DNA from: Entamoeba invadens IP1
Taxonomy: Eukaryota; Evosea; Mastigamoebida; Endamoebidae
Reading direction: 5' to 3'
Assembly: GCF_000330505.1 (NCBI RefSeq)
Contig: NW_004440169.1
Location: 124,001-188,000 of the forward strand
DNA length: 64,000 nucleotides
In this document: piece after piece, positions 1-11,273 of the stretch
Layout of the letters: each line of letters opens with the position of its first letter
Position numbering within the stretch: position 1 is the first letter of the stretch
Notes under the pieces: generated by a model
What the model was told of the DNA's origin: nothing
Databases searched by the model: none
Seen by the model: only the letters and a program-made list of their open reading frames with translations
Program-made: the position numbers and the translations under genes

Positions 1-323
1 TTGACTGCGCCAGCTACCGTCCCAAGACCAATCGAGTGATCTCCACCGACATTCAGAACAAAGCGCGTGTGACTGTAGTGCTTTGCGATAGTGTCGCGAA
101 GTTCGAGATTTAATGAATAGACTTTCTCTAAGTTCTTAAGACCCTTTGCGGTGTCGCGGGAGCCTTGTGGCATTGAAATGGTTTCAATGTCCACTTTCTT
201 CTTTTTTGAGAGGTGCGACAAGACTCCATATGACTCGAGGCTCGTTGGCCCTTGTTCGACACCATCTTTGGGTTGGCCGTATTTCTGTGGGACTCGGATG
301 TACGTCACAGATTCAGACAACAT
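1..323 (-). CDS. Arginase, N-terminal part (runs off the window start)
   Basis: The first 107 codons of a metallohydrolase of the arginase/agmatinase (ureohydrolase) family, which splits L-arginine to ornithine and urea using a binuclear manganese centre. I read the minus strand from the ATG at 321-323. The decisive motif is VGGDHSIGLGT near residue 100, the family's GGDHS signature with the first metal-binding His. The N-terminal stretch with PQKYGQPKDGVEQGP is also typical. The remaining two thirds, with the DAHxD and DxDxxDP metal motifs, would lie before position 1, so activity cannot be judged. A TATA-like box lies just upstream. Agmatinase is the alternative, but the N-terminal layout favours arginase. 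Confidence 0.9.
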   Translation of the reverse strand, partial: MLSESVTYIRVPQKYGQPKDGVEQGPTSLESYGVLSHLSKKKKVDIETISMPQGSRDTAKGLKNLEKVYSLNLELRDTIAKHYSHTRFVLNVGGDHSIGLGTVAGAV

Positions 324-349
324 GATTTACTTTTGTGGATCGCGGGAAT

Positions 350-361
350 GGTTTTATATAC
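350..361 (-). promoter_or_regulatory. TATA-like box of the arginase gene
   Basis: On the minus strand this reads CGTATATAAAAC and ends about 27 bases before the arginase ATG. Entamoeba genes have very short 5' leaders and an AT-rich TATA-like element near -30, so both position and sequence fit. The assignment is inferred from position only. Confidence 0.45.
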
Positions 362-1818
362 GTATTGGTTTAGTTCTTTATAATTTGAATTGTTACTTTC
401 TTTAAGTTTAGTTAATGATGAGAAAACAGGTTTTTGGAGAATCTGGTCGAATTGGTTGTTGGACTTTTGTAAAGGGCTTTGATTTCGTATGTGGGAAAAT
501 CTCTCTCAAAAAATCATTATTTTGAGTTAACTTGTATTGAAATAAACAATTTTGGGAAACGAAGAATAAAAATGCTAGAGTATTCGTAGATAGTGTTGTG
601 TTTCTGTTGACGGAAAATGCCCAGAGCCTATATTTTCTTGTCTTCTTAAAGTTTGTTTTATAATTTGGTTAATAATACGTGAAAAAAAGGGATTCTGTCC
701 TATTAATTGTTATAATAAGTGACTTTTTCTATTGGTAAAAAGAAGTTAGAAATGCATTTTATGTTGATTTTAGAAGTCAAATTAGTGATCTTATTAAAAT
801 AAATTTATTATAATAATAATTAAATGTATTATTTATTTTAGAAAAGAAAAAATACAGCAAAAATATAAAAATGGGAAAGTCAGAAACAAAAGTAATTTAA
901 TGGTGATTGAAGACGAATTGGCTTTTCATAACTTTTTACATTCTATTGTCTTCGATATAAATATAAAAAGTCAACGTGTCATTTAAAAATAGACGGAATT
1001 TCTTTTTGTTCTCTTTTTTGTTCAATTGTGTATACGATTATTTTGGACAAAATGCCCGATTCTTTAAGTTTCATTAAAGCTAAAATACCATCAAAATTCA
1101 TCGGCATTTTTAAATGGAAAATAATAAAAACCCTAATTTACGTTATTTTTTTCAATTAAATATAATGAATGGTAACAAAACAACAATAAATGCCGTTTAA
1201 CAATACGTCAAAAATCAAATTAATATTATTGGCATTTATTAATTATAGTTAAAACATTTTAAGAGTTGATAATACAGCAATAGATGTAATGAAAATGCCG
1301 AGAACTTTGTAATTTTTATTTGGTAAATTATCAATTTGGTAAAATATCTCTTTACACTTTAGTTAACAAAACTAAATACTTAACCATAACTTATAATTAA
1401 AATTATAATCAAGAAATAGTTGTAATTTTTGATCATTTTGATTTTATTTTATGTGTTTGTGATATATTTTTACAATCTTACAACAATAAAAATGTCATTA
1501 TTTTTTAATTATTAATTATAATAAAAACCATTATAATTAATAATAAACTATGATTTAACAACACTATTATCCATAATTCTAGTACAGTTTTTTCTATTTT
1601 CTAATACATAATTAATAGTGTTAATCAACCACTCCAACTAGTAAAATAATACTATTATAACCATAATTAATACATCCCAATTAAAGATTACACGTCACTT
1701 GATTCCACATTCCGCCATTGATTGTAGTGAAGTTGTTTAGTAACAAAAACCACATCTAATAGCATTTGTTTTACTAGAGCAAGTGAGAAACAGGTCTAAC
1801 CGATACAATCAAAACAAG
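362..1818. other. AT-rich intergenic spacer
   Basis: This spacer lies upstream of arginase and downstream of the kinase gene. No open frame with plausible codon use is visible on either strand. It holds several loosely repeated GGCATTT/AAATGCC words between about 1050 and 1300, too irregular to be called a repeat family. Confidence 0.6.
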
Positions 1819-2706
1819 TTACAAATCGAAGTCGTCAATGATATCGAGAGGGATATCTATATCGTCCTCCACGTCGAGTAAATGCAAGAATGGGTGTTCC
1901 AAGCACTCTTTTGCCTTCAGTCTTTTCTCTGCTTTTACGACCAACAATTTTTTGACAAAATCCAACGCCTCGTCGCACAAATCCTTTCCTTTAAATCTTT
2001 CCCAGTCGATCTCTCCCTTCATAATTTTCTCTTTGACTTCCTCGACGCTCCCGTCGAACGGAAACGACACGGTGAGTAAAACAAACGCCAGAACTCCGAT
2101 ACTCCACATGTCACACATCTCGTTATACGATTCTTTCATTCCGACAATTTCAGGAGCGGCGTAGTGTAACGTCCCGCACGACGTATTTAAGACTTCTTCG
2201 TCGAACCGTACTGCCAGTCCGAAGTCCGCGAGTCTAACGTCGAACGGTTCTTCCGCTGCGGAGCACAATATATTCTCCGGTTTGATATCGCGATGGCAAA
2301 TGAAGTGCGTGTGTAAGTATTCTACGCCGCTACAGATCTGCGTTAAGATCTTAATGTTCTGACGCAGCGACAAGACTCCTTCCGTCTTTAAGACTTCGAA
2401 GAGTTCGCCTCCTTCGACGTATTCCATGATCATCAAGAATTGGACTTGTGTCTCTATCACTTCTTTCATGCCAAGTAAGTATGGGTTGTCAACTTGTTGC
2501 GAGATTGAAATCTCGCGCTCGATGTGTTCGATCGTCTTCCCGTGAATCTTTCTTTTATCTATCACTTTAATCGCATACAATTTGCTCTTGTCCGGGTGCA
2601 TATGCGCTGTATATACACAACTGAAGCCTCCACGACTGATTAAACCGTGGATTAAATACACTTCACCGTGCGGTGAGGTGATGGAGGTCCCCGCTGTGAA
2701 TGACAT
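1819..2706 (-). CDS. Serine/threonine protein kinase, CAMK-like
   Basis: A 295-residue protein that is almost only a kinase domain. The lysine of YAIKVI is about residue 47, followed by the helix-C Glu in EREIS and HRDIKPEN near 138-145 with catalytic Asp 140. LADFGLA is at 159-165 and YAAPEIVG near 182-189. The glycine loop reads SRGGFSCV, so the first glycine of GxGxxG is a serine. A DMWSIGVLAFVLL segment and a final EHPFL block are typical of CAMK/DCLK-type kinases. There is no calmodulin-binding or calcium-binding extension, only an acidic tail rich in Asp. All catalytic residues are present, so it should be active. It is a single exon and the ATG is the first in frame. The exact subfamily is inference. 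Confidence 0.93.
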   Translation of the reverse strand: MSFTAGTSITSPHGEVYLIHGLISRGGFSCVYTAHMHPDKSKLYAIKVIDKRKIHGKTIEHIEREISISQQVDNPYLLGMKEVIETQVQFLMIMEYVEGGELFEVLKTEGVLSLRQNIKILTQICSGVEYLHTHFICHRDIKPENILCSAAEEPFDVRLADFGLAVRFDEEVLNTSCGTLHYAAPEIVGMKESYNEMCDMWSIGVLAFVLLTVSFPFDGSVEEVKEKIMKGEIDWERFKGKDLCDEALDFVKKLLVVKAEKRLKAKECLEHPFLHLLDVEDDIDIPLDIIDDFDL

Positions 2707-3351
2707 CTCCTTTCAAAGTGTGAATTGATGAGTTGGACTGGGACCCGAAAAAAAATACCTGTTTTAAGGGTTTTGCTATTGGCTTGAACTGTTTGAAAGA
2801 TAAGGAATTGTACTATTTGGTATAATACAGTTTACTTCGATTTATAGATCTTTGGCACGAACGGGACAGTTGAGTTTGTCAATTGGAGAAGAACAAAAAA
2901 CGGAAAGTAGAGCATTCCACACACTTTCTTTTTATTCGCCGAAATCTCCCGAAATATTTCGGAAATGTAATGTACAATAACATTCGTTTTGAAAAAACAC
3001 AACCGAACGAAAAAGAAAAAAAAGCAAAACTTTTTGAAGACAAAAGCTAAAAAATAAAAAAAAGACAAAAAAATACGAAACATCTTAGGGAAATAAGGGT
3101 GTTGTTAGTGGCAAAATGCGACTCAATGAGTGAAAAATGTTGTGTGAGAAAAAAAAGTCGGCAGTTACTATTTTTGGGTCAAAGATAAGTGGTGAGTTTC
3201 GTAGAACAACTCAAAAAAATGAGATTGCAGAGAAAAAACATGATTTTTGCCGCAAAATAAACGCGAATAAAATGGTCTTTTTATTCAGAAATTCGTGAAT
3301 TGGAGGTAAATCAAAAAAAGATCAAAATAAACTAACTCCACAACCATTCAA
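2707..3351. other. Intergenic spacer
   Basis: Low-complexity A/T tracts. An 83-residue minus-strand open frame at 2832-3083 is composed of Phe/Lys homopolymer translation and has no recognisable domain, so I do not call it a gene. Confidence 0.5.
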
Positions 3352-4029
3352 TCAAATGTCCCAATTAAAGTTGTCAAGCAGATCAACGATAGACTTATCT
3401 ATCTCATAGATTTGGTCGTAGCTGGTTTCTGTCGTCTTCTTGTCACTTTCCTCTTTAGTTTCTTTTATAATTTCGTTACTATCAATTTTACTATTTTCGT
3501 CTGGTTTGGGTAGTGTTACATTTATAGTTTTTATACTATCTAATTTACCATTCTCTGGAATGTTTAGTTGAATAGTTTGGATACTATCATTTTTACTATT
3601 TTGCACTTTCTCTTCACTTTCCTGTTGTTTTTCTTCAGTAGGACTATCCTTACTGATGTTATCAACCAACTCCTCAAATGTTGTTATGACGCGGCTTGTT
3701 ATTTTGTCCACAGAATTAACAGGTTTAATTTCGGCATCACTTTTTTTGTCATCACTTTTTGCTTCGATTTTGCTTTGAAGTTTGTCATTAACTTCAAGTG
3801 GTTGCGGCATAGTTTGAGACTCATTTGATGTTTTTTTAATATCAAGAGGTGTCGTAAACGCTTGTAAATCAATTTTCATTTCAGGGATTCTCGTTTTGTC
3901 TTCGAATTCGCCTTTAAACCCAAAAACTCCTCGCTCAAATGCTAAAATTCCATCCATCTCACCTATAAGCTTGAACGTTCCGCTCTTCACAATTTCTCTC
4001 ACTCTCTTCTCACATGGTGTTCTCTTCAT
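3352..4029 (-). CDS. Hypothetical Lys/Glu/Ser-rich protein
   Basis: A 225-residue single-exon protein I do not recognise. The first 60 residues look folded, with hydrophobic positions around GTFKLIGEMDGILAFERGVFGFKGEF. The middle is charged and disordered. Residues about 145-190 hold an imperfect duplication of a pattern like (S/N)KxDSIxTIxxxxPxNxK: DSIQTIQLNIPENGK is followed by DSIKTINVTLPKPDENSK. The C-terminus is short and hydrophobic (VDLLDNFNWDI), which may be a docking helix. No signal peptide or membrane span is visible. Codon use resembles the neighbouring real genes and the opposite strand has only a short shadow frame, so the gene is probably real but its role is unknown. Confidence 0.65.
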   Translation of the reverse strand: MKRTPCEKRVREIVKSGTFKLIGEMDGILAFERGVFGFKGEFEDKTRIPEMKIDLQAFTTPLDIKKTSNESQTMPQPLEVNDKLQSKIEAKSDDKKSDAEIKPVNSVDKITSRVITTFEELVDNISKDSPTEEKQQESEEKVQNSKNDSIQTIQLNIPENGKLDSIKTINVTLPKPDENSKIDSNEIIKETKEESDKKTTETSYDQIYEIDKSIVDLLDNFNWDI

Positions 4030-4892
4030 TTTTCTTTTTTAAGTTTACTTACTTTTATAAGACTTTTTATTAATTTCATTATTAACATTATTAATTCAAT
4101 TTTATTATATTTTAACTATATAAAAATTACTATGTTTTCCCGATATTTAGCAATAAAGTTACATACATTGTTTTTTTTTATTTTATATTTTTTTTTTAAA
4201 GAGGATTATTATAAAAAACAAATACAATTATAATAAAACAATTAATATATTATATTATTTGTTTACTAATAAAAATTAGTTTAAAAAATAAAAAATTATT
4301 CAAATTTTAAAAAGTTAAATTTACAATTTTTTTTCGACTCTTTATTGTTTTTTTTACCACTCAAAACATTTTAAATATTTAAACTACTTTTTATAATTAA
4401 TTAAATTAAAAGATTTGGTTTTAAATTTTCAATAGTTGATTAGCAAGACATTAAACTTAAAAATAAGTAACAAAAATATCTGAAAAATAATAATATAGAA
4501 TCAAGTCTAGAAGGTGTGTTTTGTCACTTTACAGTTACTAAAAAAATATTATTATTAAACTATAAAGAAACTAATAATAACAACAAATGTTAATTTATTG
4601 TTTTAGTTTTTCAACTTTACCATCAATTTATCATTATAAAAACTATATAATAGAAACACTATTCGTGTTTTTTAGCAACCACAAATATAAATGTAGCAAC
4701 AAAAAGGCGTTTTTAAAGGACATCCTTCCACTCGATCTGAGGATTTTTGAGTAGAAAATGAGGTGTCGGTTCGAATTAAATAATTAGAGCTTCAATTTAT
4801 TAAATAATAATAAATATAGTATAACTTTTCCATATTAAGACAGAAATAATAACCACATTTAATAAAAAAATTGAGATCGAATTACTCAAAGA
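4030..4892. other. AT-rich intergenic spacer
   Basis: Spacer between two divergently transcribed genes, so it should hold both promoters. I see no convincing open frame. A slightly more GC-rich patch near 4700-4780 contains a GGTTCGAAT word but no tRNA fold. Confidence 0.55.
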
Positions 4893-6930
4893 ATGACAGA
4901 AGAGAGAGTTGAAGCTCCTATAATGCAGAACGAAAGCGAAGAAAAATCTCCGAAGCCTGAAATGAGTGAGAGCCCAAACGAGAGCACAAATAAAGCCTCA
5001 AAAACGTCAGACAAAGAAAGTGACTCTTCTTCACCTCGCTCAGACGATAAAAAAAGTTCGTCTTCAATGTCTTCTGGAGATGAAAACGAACTTAACACAC
5101 AAAGAAAAGTACCAGTGTCCCAGATCGTTCTTTCTGATGATGGAAATGAAACTAAAGAAACTCCAAAGAAACCTCAAAAGACTCCAAGTCCATTTCCTGA
5201 TATTCCCGATTCTGTCATTCCAGAAACACTCGATGACGTATTGCCTTTCAAAGGCCTTTCAGAAAAAGCAATCCAAAATTTGTCGAAATACAATGACAAG
5301 TACGAAAATGGGAAAACAACATTACAAAGCTACATAGAAAGAATTAATGATATGGAAGGAAACTTATTTATTCAAGAGAAAGTCAAAGTCCCTGAAGTCT
5401 CTGTTAAGAACTTTGCCGATGAAGTCAAGAACTTAACGAAGTCGTACATTTCTCTCAATTTGAAGGGAAGAGGTGTCATGTTCATATCAAAGAACTATTA
5501 TAGAATCCATGCTTTGAGTTTGGCTGCTGTAGGTGCTGGGATGTATGTCATTCACATGAACCCCTCTACGCCGATGGTTTCGTTGGTTGAAGCTGTCAAA
5601 CAGTCTGGAGCAGCACAAATTGTGTGTGATTTGGACAATAAAGATTATGTTGTTGAGTTGATGAAATACACAAAACTGCCATGTCTACTTATTAATGGTG
5701 TTATGAACGATGGTTTTGTTAATTACGACGATTTCAAAAAAATAGCAGACTCAGTCGATGACGCAAAATTAAAAGAAATTTCATCAACACAAAAACCTAC
5801 TGACATTGCCGAAATTGTATTCTCAGAAGGACCAAACGGGATCAGAGGAGTTGTCTGGACACATGGCAATATCATCGCACAGTGCTGTGCACTCAAATCA
5901 ATGTTTAACTTGACGATGAAAGATAAGTATATAATGTGCCACAACATGTCGTATTATGTTGAGAGATTGTTTTCATTGTATTTACCAATTATGGTTGGGT
6001 ACCAAGTATATGTATCCACCGATGTATTGTATCGTGAGAACTTGAAATACTTCATTGAAATCGCTAAAAAATTTAAACCAACGTTGGTTGTTGGAGTACC
6101 AAGATTCTACGAGAAAATTTTAATGCGATTGAATGAAGTGTTAAAGAAGTCTAAACTTGCGGCCAAAGTGAAAGATTTAGCGGTAGATGGGATGGTTAAA
6201 CAAGAAGAAGGCAAATCAAAGCCAGTTGGGTATGGCACATCACGCACTTTGGTCTTCAACAAAGGAAAAGAAAAGTTAGGTGTTGTTAATGTGAAATATT
6301 TCATATGTGCTGGTAATTTGGTTCAAAGTGTATTAAAAGAAGTCATGGGGAAAGGCATTGAAGTCTTTTGTGGACTTCCTTTCATAGAAACCACTGGATT
6401 TATCGCACTTAATAGAGAAAAGTGTTTGCAATTGGAGTCCGTTGGTAAAGTTATTGATAAATGTGAAGTGTCGCTCAACGGTAGTGAATTGGTTTGTAAA
6501 GGACCCACAATATCTGGTGGGTACACAACCGAAGACATTGAAGAAGAATTCAAAACAGGATGCGAGGTGAAAATAAATAATGGGTTCATCGAAATAACAA
6601 CGTTCAGCAAATCAGTAATATTAACAAGTTCAGGCGAGTTCATTCCATACAGATACGTCGAAGAACTTGTAAAGCAATTGGTAGTTGTCAAAAGTGCATT
6701 GATTGTAGGCAACGACCGACCGTATTTAAGTTGCATATTGACCGTAATTTATGCCAAAGCTAAAGACGTATTGAAAGAGAAGTGTCCGACAGAGAAGATG
6801 CTTGCAAGAGATTCGTACTTCGGCACTTTCATTCGTCAACGAATTGATTGGCTTAACAAACAACTTCCAAAGCCACTTCAGATCAAACGGTTTGGAATAT
6901 TACTTGATGGGCAACCAGGCACTGATATAT
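4893..6930 (+). CDS. Long-chain acyl-CoA synthetase-like protein, copy A (C-terminus lost in gap)
   Basis: 679 codons of an adenylate-forming enzyme of the long-chain fatty acid-CoA ligase type are visible before the N run; the C-terminus lies in the gap. The N-terminal ~110 residues are an acidic, Ser-rich extension, then comes the synthetase-like fold (FADEVKNLTKSYISLNLKGRGVMFISKNYYRIHALSLAAVGAGM). The normally Thr/Gly-rich AMP-binding loop is degenerate: FSEGPNGIRGVVWTHGN in place of TSGTTGxPKGVxxTHxN. The later motif reads FCGLPFIETTG instead of YGLTETG, and the TGD and RKK motifs of the hinge are not evident. It may be catalytically weak or a pseudoenzyme. It is a paralogue of the convergent gene at 7031-9258, with long identical blocks alternating with divergent ones. 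Confidence 0.88.
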
Positions 6931-7030
6931 NNNNNNNNNNNNNNNNNNNNNNNNNNNNNNNNNNNNNNNNNNNNNNNNNNNNNNNNNNNNNNNNNNNNNN
7001 NNNNNNNNNNNNNNNNNNNNNNNNNNNNNN
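6931..7030. other. Assembly gap (100 N)
   Basis: A run of exactly 100 N, the usual placeholder for a gap of unknown size. It replaces the 3' ends of both acyl-CoA synthetase genes. Any translation read through it is artificial. Confidence 0.98.
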
Positions 7031-9258
7031 TTTTGCATCGCTTTTTCCGCCTTTTGATCCTTTTCTTTAAGCTTCTTCTCTGCTTTTGCTTGCTTTCTCT
7101 CCTCTTTCTCTCTCTCCTTCTCCGCTTTGCGTCGCTTCTTCTGTTCCTCTTTCTCTGTTTTAGAAGCTTTGCCTTCTTTTTCCACAATTCCTCTCACATA
7201 CAATTTATCAATAAACGGTTGGAATTTCACTATTGCAACTTTCTGATCCTCAAAGCTCATGTTCTCCTTCAATAAGTCAGTGCCTGGTTGCCCATCAACC
7301 ATCACACCAAACCGTTTGATCTGAAGTGGCTTTGGAAGTTGTTTGTTAAGCCAATCAATTCGTTGACGAATGAAAGTGCCGAAGTAGGCATCACGTGCCA
7401 GCATCTTCTCTGTCGGACACTTCTCTTTCAATACGTCTTTAGCTTTGGCATAAACCACATTGAGTATACAACTTAAATACGGCTTATCATTTCCCGCAAT
7501 AAGTACACCCTTGATCACCGTTATACTTTTCACAAGAGACTCAACAAATTTATAAGACACGAACTCGCCAGTGCTCGTCATAATCGCAGTGTTTTTGTAT
7601 TGTTTGATTTCCACAAAGTCATTGTTCAAAGTTGCTTCACATTCCGTGTTAAAATGTTCTCCAATCTCTCCAACAGTGTACCCACCAGATATTGTAGGTC
7701 CACTGCACATCAACATTTTGTTTTGAACGGAAATTTCACAACCTGGAATAACTTTACCAACGGACTCCAATTGCAAACACTTTTCTCTATTAAGTGCGAT
7801 AAATCCAGTGGTTTCTATGAAAGGAAGTCCACAAAAGACTTCAATGCCTTTCCCCATAATATCCTTTAACATATTCTGATTCAGAATACCAGCACATATG
7901 AAGTACCTAACGTCAATCACTCCTGTCTTTTCTTTTCCTTTGTTGAAGACCAAAGTGCGTGATGTGCCATACCCAACTGGCTTTGATTTGCCTTCTTCTT
8001 GTTTAACCATCCCATCTACCGCTAAATCTTTCACTTTGGCCGCAAGTTTAGACTTCTTCAAAGCTTCATTAATTCTAAAAAGCAACTTTTCATAAAGTCG
8101 TGGCACTCCAACTAAAATAGTTGGTTTAAATTTTTTAGCAATTTCAATGAAATACTTCAAGTTCTCACGATACAATACGTCCGTAGAAATATAGACGTGG
8201 TACCCAACCATAATTGGTAAATACAACGAGAACAATCTCTCAACATAATACGACATGTTGTGGCACATTATATATCTGTCCTTGTTCGTCAAGTTGAACA
8301 TTGATTTAAGTGCACAGCACTGTGCGATGATATTGCCATGTGTCCACATTGTGCCTCTGATCCCATTCTCAGCATATGAAAAAACTATTTCGGCAATGTC
8401 AGTAGGTTTAGCCTGTTTTCTAAACTCGTCAATTTTTGCGTCATCGACTGAGTCTGCTATTTTTTTGAAATCGTCGTAATTAACAAAACCATCGTTCATA
8501 ACACCATTAATAAGTAGACATGGCAGTTTTGTGTATTTCATCAACTCAACAACATAATCTTTATTGTCCAAATCACACACAATTTGTGCTGCTCCAGACT
8601 GTTTGACAGCTTCAACCAACGAAACCATCGGCGTAGAGGGGTTCATGTGAATGACATACATCCCAGCACCTACAGCAGCCAATGAAAGCGCGTGTACCCT
8701 ATAATAGTTCTTTGATATGAACATGACACCTCTTCCCTTCAAATTGAGAGAAATGTACGACTTCGTTAAGTTCTTGACTTCATCGGCAAAATCTTTCGCC
8801 AAGAGGCCAGGGACTTTGACTTTCTCTATATCAAAAAGTGCCCCTTCCATACCACTTATTCCAGCAATATAATCTTGAATTGTCATCTTCTCATTTGTTG
8901 AATTATACTTTGAAAGATTGAAAAGTGCTTTATCTGAAAGGCCTTTAATTGGTAATACGTCATCGAGTGTTTCTGGAATGACCGAATCAGGAATATCAGG
9001 AAATGGACTTGGCGATTTTCTTGGAGTCTTTTTTTCAGTTTCTTTTGGAGTCTCGTCGTCTGAAAGTTGTATTTTGGAAACCTCAACTTTACGGTGAACG
9101 TTGAGATCAAAATCATCGTCTGTGTCGGAACGAGAGGACTCGGATCGTGAGCTTTGGTTTGAACTGTGATTTGTTTCCTTTGAGTTTTCTTGTGGAACTT
9201 CAATCTCGTCGTCATTTTTGACAACTGGAGGAACGTGTTCTGTAGTATCGAGTGACAT
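7031..9258 (-). CDS. Long-chain acyl-CoA synthetase-like protein, copy B (C-terminus lost in gap)
   Basis: 742 codons from the ATG at 9258 to the gap. The layout matches copy A: an acidic Ser-rich N-terminal extension, then the adenylate-forming fold. The AMP loop is degenerate (FSYAENGIRGTMWTHGN), the substrate/adenylate motif reads FCGLPFIETTG, and the hinge region (TSTGEFVSYKFVE) lacks the usual TGD and RKK signatures. This copy shows the end of the fold (IKRFGVMVDGQPGTDLLKENMSF), then a highly charged Lys/Glu tail built on KAEKEREKEERKQAKAEKK-like sequence. Such tails occur in Entamoeba acyl-CoA synthetases and may aid membrane or protein docking. The family activates fatty acids to acyl-CoA; whether this member still does is uncertain. 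Confidence 0.88.
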
Positions 9259-10454
9259 TTGTGAGCGTAATGTTTTGAGATTTCTTTTTATTGGTGGGCA
9301 GTCGTGGATTCACGTAAAAATTCAAGAAAAAAAAGCAAGTGAGACGACTTTGTTAACAGAAAAACAGCTCATTTCAAGACAAATTGAATCTTGTTTTGGA
9401 GACTTTACGGACTCAATTCACTCGTTTTTGACTTTTTTTGTTTATTTAGGTTTTTATTATTTCCTTGTGGTTTATCCTTATTCCCATGAACTCTGCCTTT
9501 TTATGGGAATAATAATTATTTATTTTTCTATATTTAAATTAAAAAATCAATTAAAAATCTATTTTATATATAATTAATAATATTATTAATCATTATTATA
9601 ATTAATATAAATTATATAAATTATATTAATTATATTAATTATATTAATTATATTTGAATATTAATAATTATATATATATTAATATTATTATTTAATATAT
9701 AGTTTAATTCATTTTAAATACAAATTTGAAACTTTTGTACAGTTTTGTTTTTTTTTGTACAAAATATAATAATGATTAATTATAATATTAATATAATAAA
9801 ATCATTTTATTATTATGTATGAATATTATAGAAAATAATAGTTATAAATAATAAATGTTAGTCGGAAGTGGTTTTTATTCGATTTTGATCAAAAATTTTA
9901 TATTTAGTTTAGTTTTAAACAAAAAAATGGAAATCAAATAATAAAAGTAATTATACTTTCTAAACCAATATACTTAATTTAAATAATTTGTTAATAATAA
10001 ACAAAACCAAATACTTTCCGAAATTTGTTTGTAAATTTTCAACAAAAAAAAGTTATTCCAAAAATAAATTCTTTCTTGAGATTATCAACCTAAAATAATA
10101 TAATAAATCAAATTATAACAAAACCATTTCTTTTTTATTTTTGACAAATCAGAAACGAATAGAAATCTTCGATTGATTCTATTTCTTCTCTTTACAATCT
10201 CAAGATCTTAGACATTTTTAAATTCAGTTAAACTTGAATTACCTAAGATAACTTTTCGTGACTAAAGACTAAAATTACCCTCAAACATTAAAAACCCTAA
10301 ACTTCCCGTTTTTTCAATTCTTTTTACTTGAATTCAACTCAACAAATCATTAAAAGATTGAAAAACAATAAGTAATAAATAATAATAGTAAGTAATCAAT
10401 CTTAAAGAAATCAGCAAGAACTGACTATTTCAAATAATAGGACCTAACACATAT
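9259..10454. other. AT-rich intergenic spacer with simple repeats
   Basis: Spacer between divergent genes. From about 9580 to 9700 it consists of TAATTA/TATATTAATTA simple repeats. I see no gene. Confidence 0.6.
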
Positions 10455-11250
10455 ATGAATCAACCCCAACAAGATTCCGAAACAGAGCCCGGGGGCTGTA
10501 GCATGCCCTGGATCACCAGATTCTGCTCCATGCCGTTTGTATCTTATTTAACTATTACTTTATTATACTTAAACCATATTAATTATATATTAGAACTTGA
10601 CAAGTCCCTCTTCCTACGACCTCAACAAGGTATTAACAAGAAGCGGCCACGAGTACTTTGTGGAAGTCGATGAAGACTATATAGGGGATCAGTTCAATAC
10701 TTACGGCCTTGAGCGTTGTGTCCCACACTTTAGTAAAGCTTTAGACTATATTCTCGATTGTTCTGACGATTGCAGTCACTCCCGAGTGTCTCAAGAAGAC
10801 TTACAGCAGTCTGCGGAGACGTTGTATGGCCTTGTCCATGCCCGTTACATTCTGACTCTCGACGGGATGAAGAAGATGCGCGTGAAAGTCAATCAACAAG
10901 CCTTTGGGTGTTGTCAGCGTGTGAAGTGTGACGAGCAGCCGTTATTACCTGTTGGGCTGTATGACACTGTAGGACAAGAGACGGTCAAATGCTTCTGCCC
11001 GAAGTGTAAAGACTTATACATTCCTATGGACCCCCACGAGAGTAAGATCGACGGATCTTTTATTGGCATGTCATTCCCACATTTGTATATGCTTCAATAC
11101 CCCGATGTAGTGCTGGACTCCGACTCGTCCGACAGTTACGACGACTCCAATTCGGACGTTTTTTGTCCCACAATCTATGGCTTCAAGATCGGCAAGAAAC
11201 GAGCGAACAAAGTGGAAAAAATAGTCCCACGAAAATTTGTTTGTTTTTAA
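10455..11250 (+). CDS. Casein kinase II regulatory (beta) subunit
   Basis: A two-exon gene. Exon 1 is 10455-10534 (starts MNQPQQDSETEPGG, holds WITRFC). The intron is about 10535-10604 with a GTTTGT donor; a CAAG acceptor keeps the frame. Exon 2 is 10605-11250. The product is about 241 residues. Exon 2 shows GHEYFVEVDEDYIGDQFNTYGLE and ALDYILD, the conserved N-terminal block of CK2 beta. The zinc site has the family layout: Cys in CCQRVKC, then LLPVGLYD, then CFCPKCKDLY. The acidic DSDSSDSYDDSNSD stretch near the end is unusual, and typical CK2 beta is about 215 residues. CK2 beta dimerises through the zinc fold and tunes substrate choice of the catalytic alpha subunit. The stop is 24 bases from the stop of the convergent TRIM-like gene. 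Confidence 0.95.
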
Positions 11251-11273
11251 GTGAATTTTTTTTGTTCAACCGT

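Larger units (their letters stand above)
4893..9258. repeat. Inverted duplication of two acyl-CoA synthetase genes
   Basis: The plus-strand gene and the minus-strand gene are paralogues arranged tail to tail around the assembly gap. Their products match without change across long blocks, for example about 5403-5764 against about 8440-8800, and again around 6150-6275 against 7940-8070. Between these, other blocks differ strongly. A large inverted repeat of this kind is a plausible cause of the gap. Confidence 0.8.

Noticed and set aside
151..405. 84-residue plus-strand frame
   Set aside because: It lies antisense to the arginase start, is Phe/Cys-rich and has no domain; a shadow frame.
2832..3083. 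83-residue hydrophobic minus-strand frame
   Set aside because: It is translated poly-A/T sequence, with Phe and Lys runs and no gene-like composition.
4768..4776. GGTTCGAAT word resembling a tRNA B box
   Set aside because: The flanking bases cannot form a T-stem or an acceptor stem, and no A box or anticodon arm is present upstream.
6802..7275. Frames reading through the N run
   Set aside because: The gap has unknown length and content; sequence on its far side belongs to the opposite-strand gene.
9580..9700. Possible repeat array (CRISPR-like) in TAATTA-rich DNA
   Set aside because: Simple AT microsatellite without spacers; CRISPR arrays are not expected in a eukaryotic nuclear genome.
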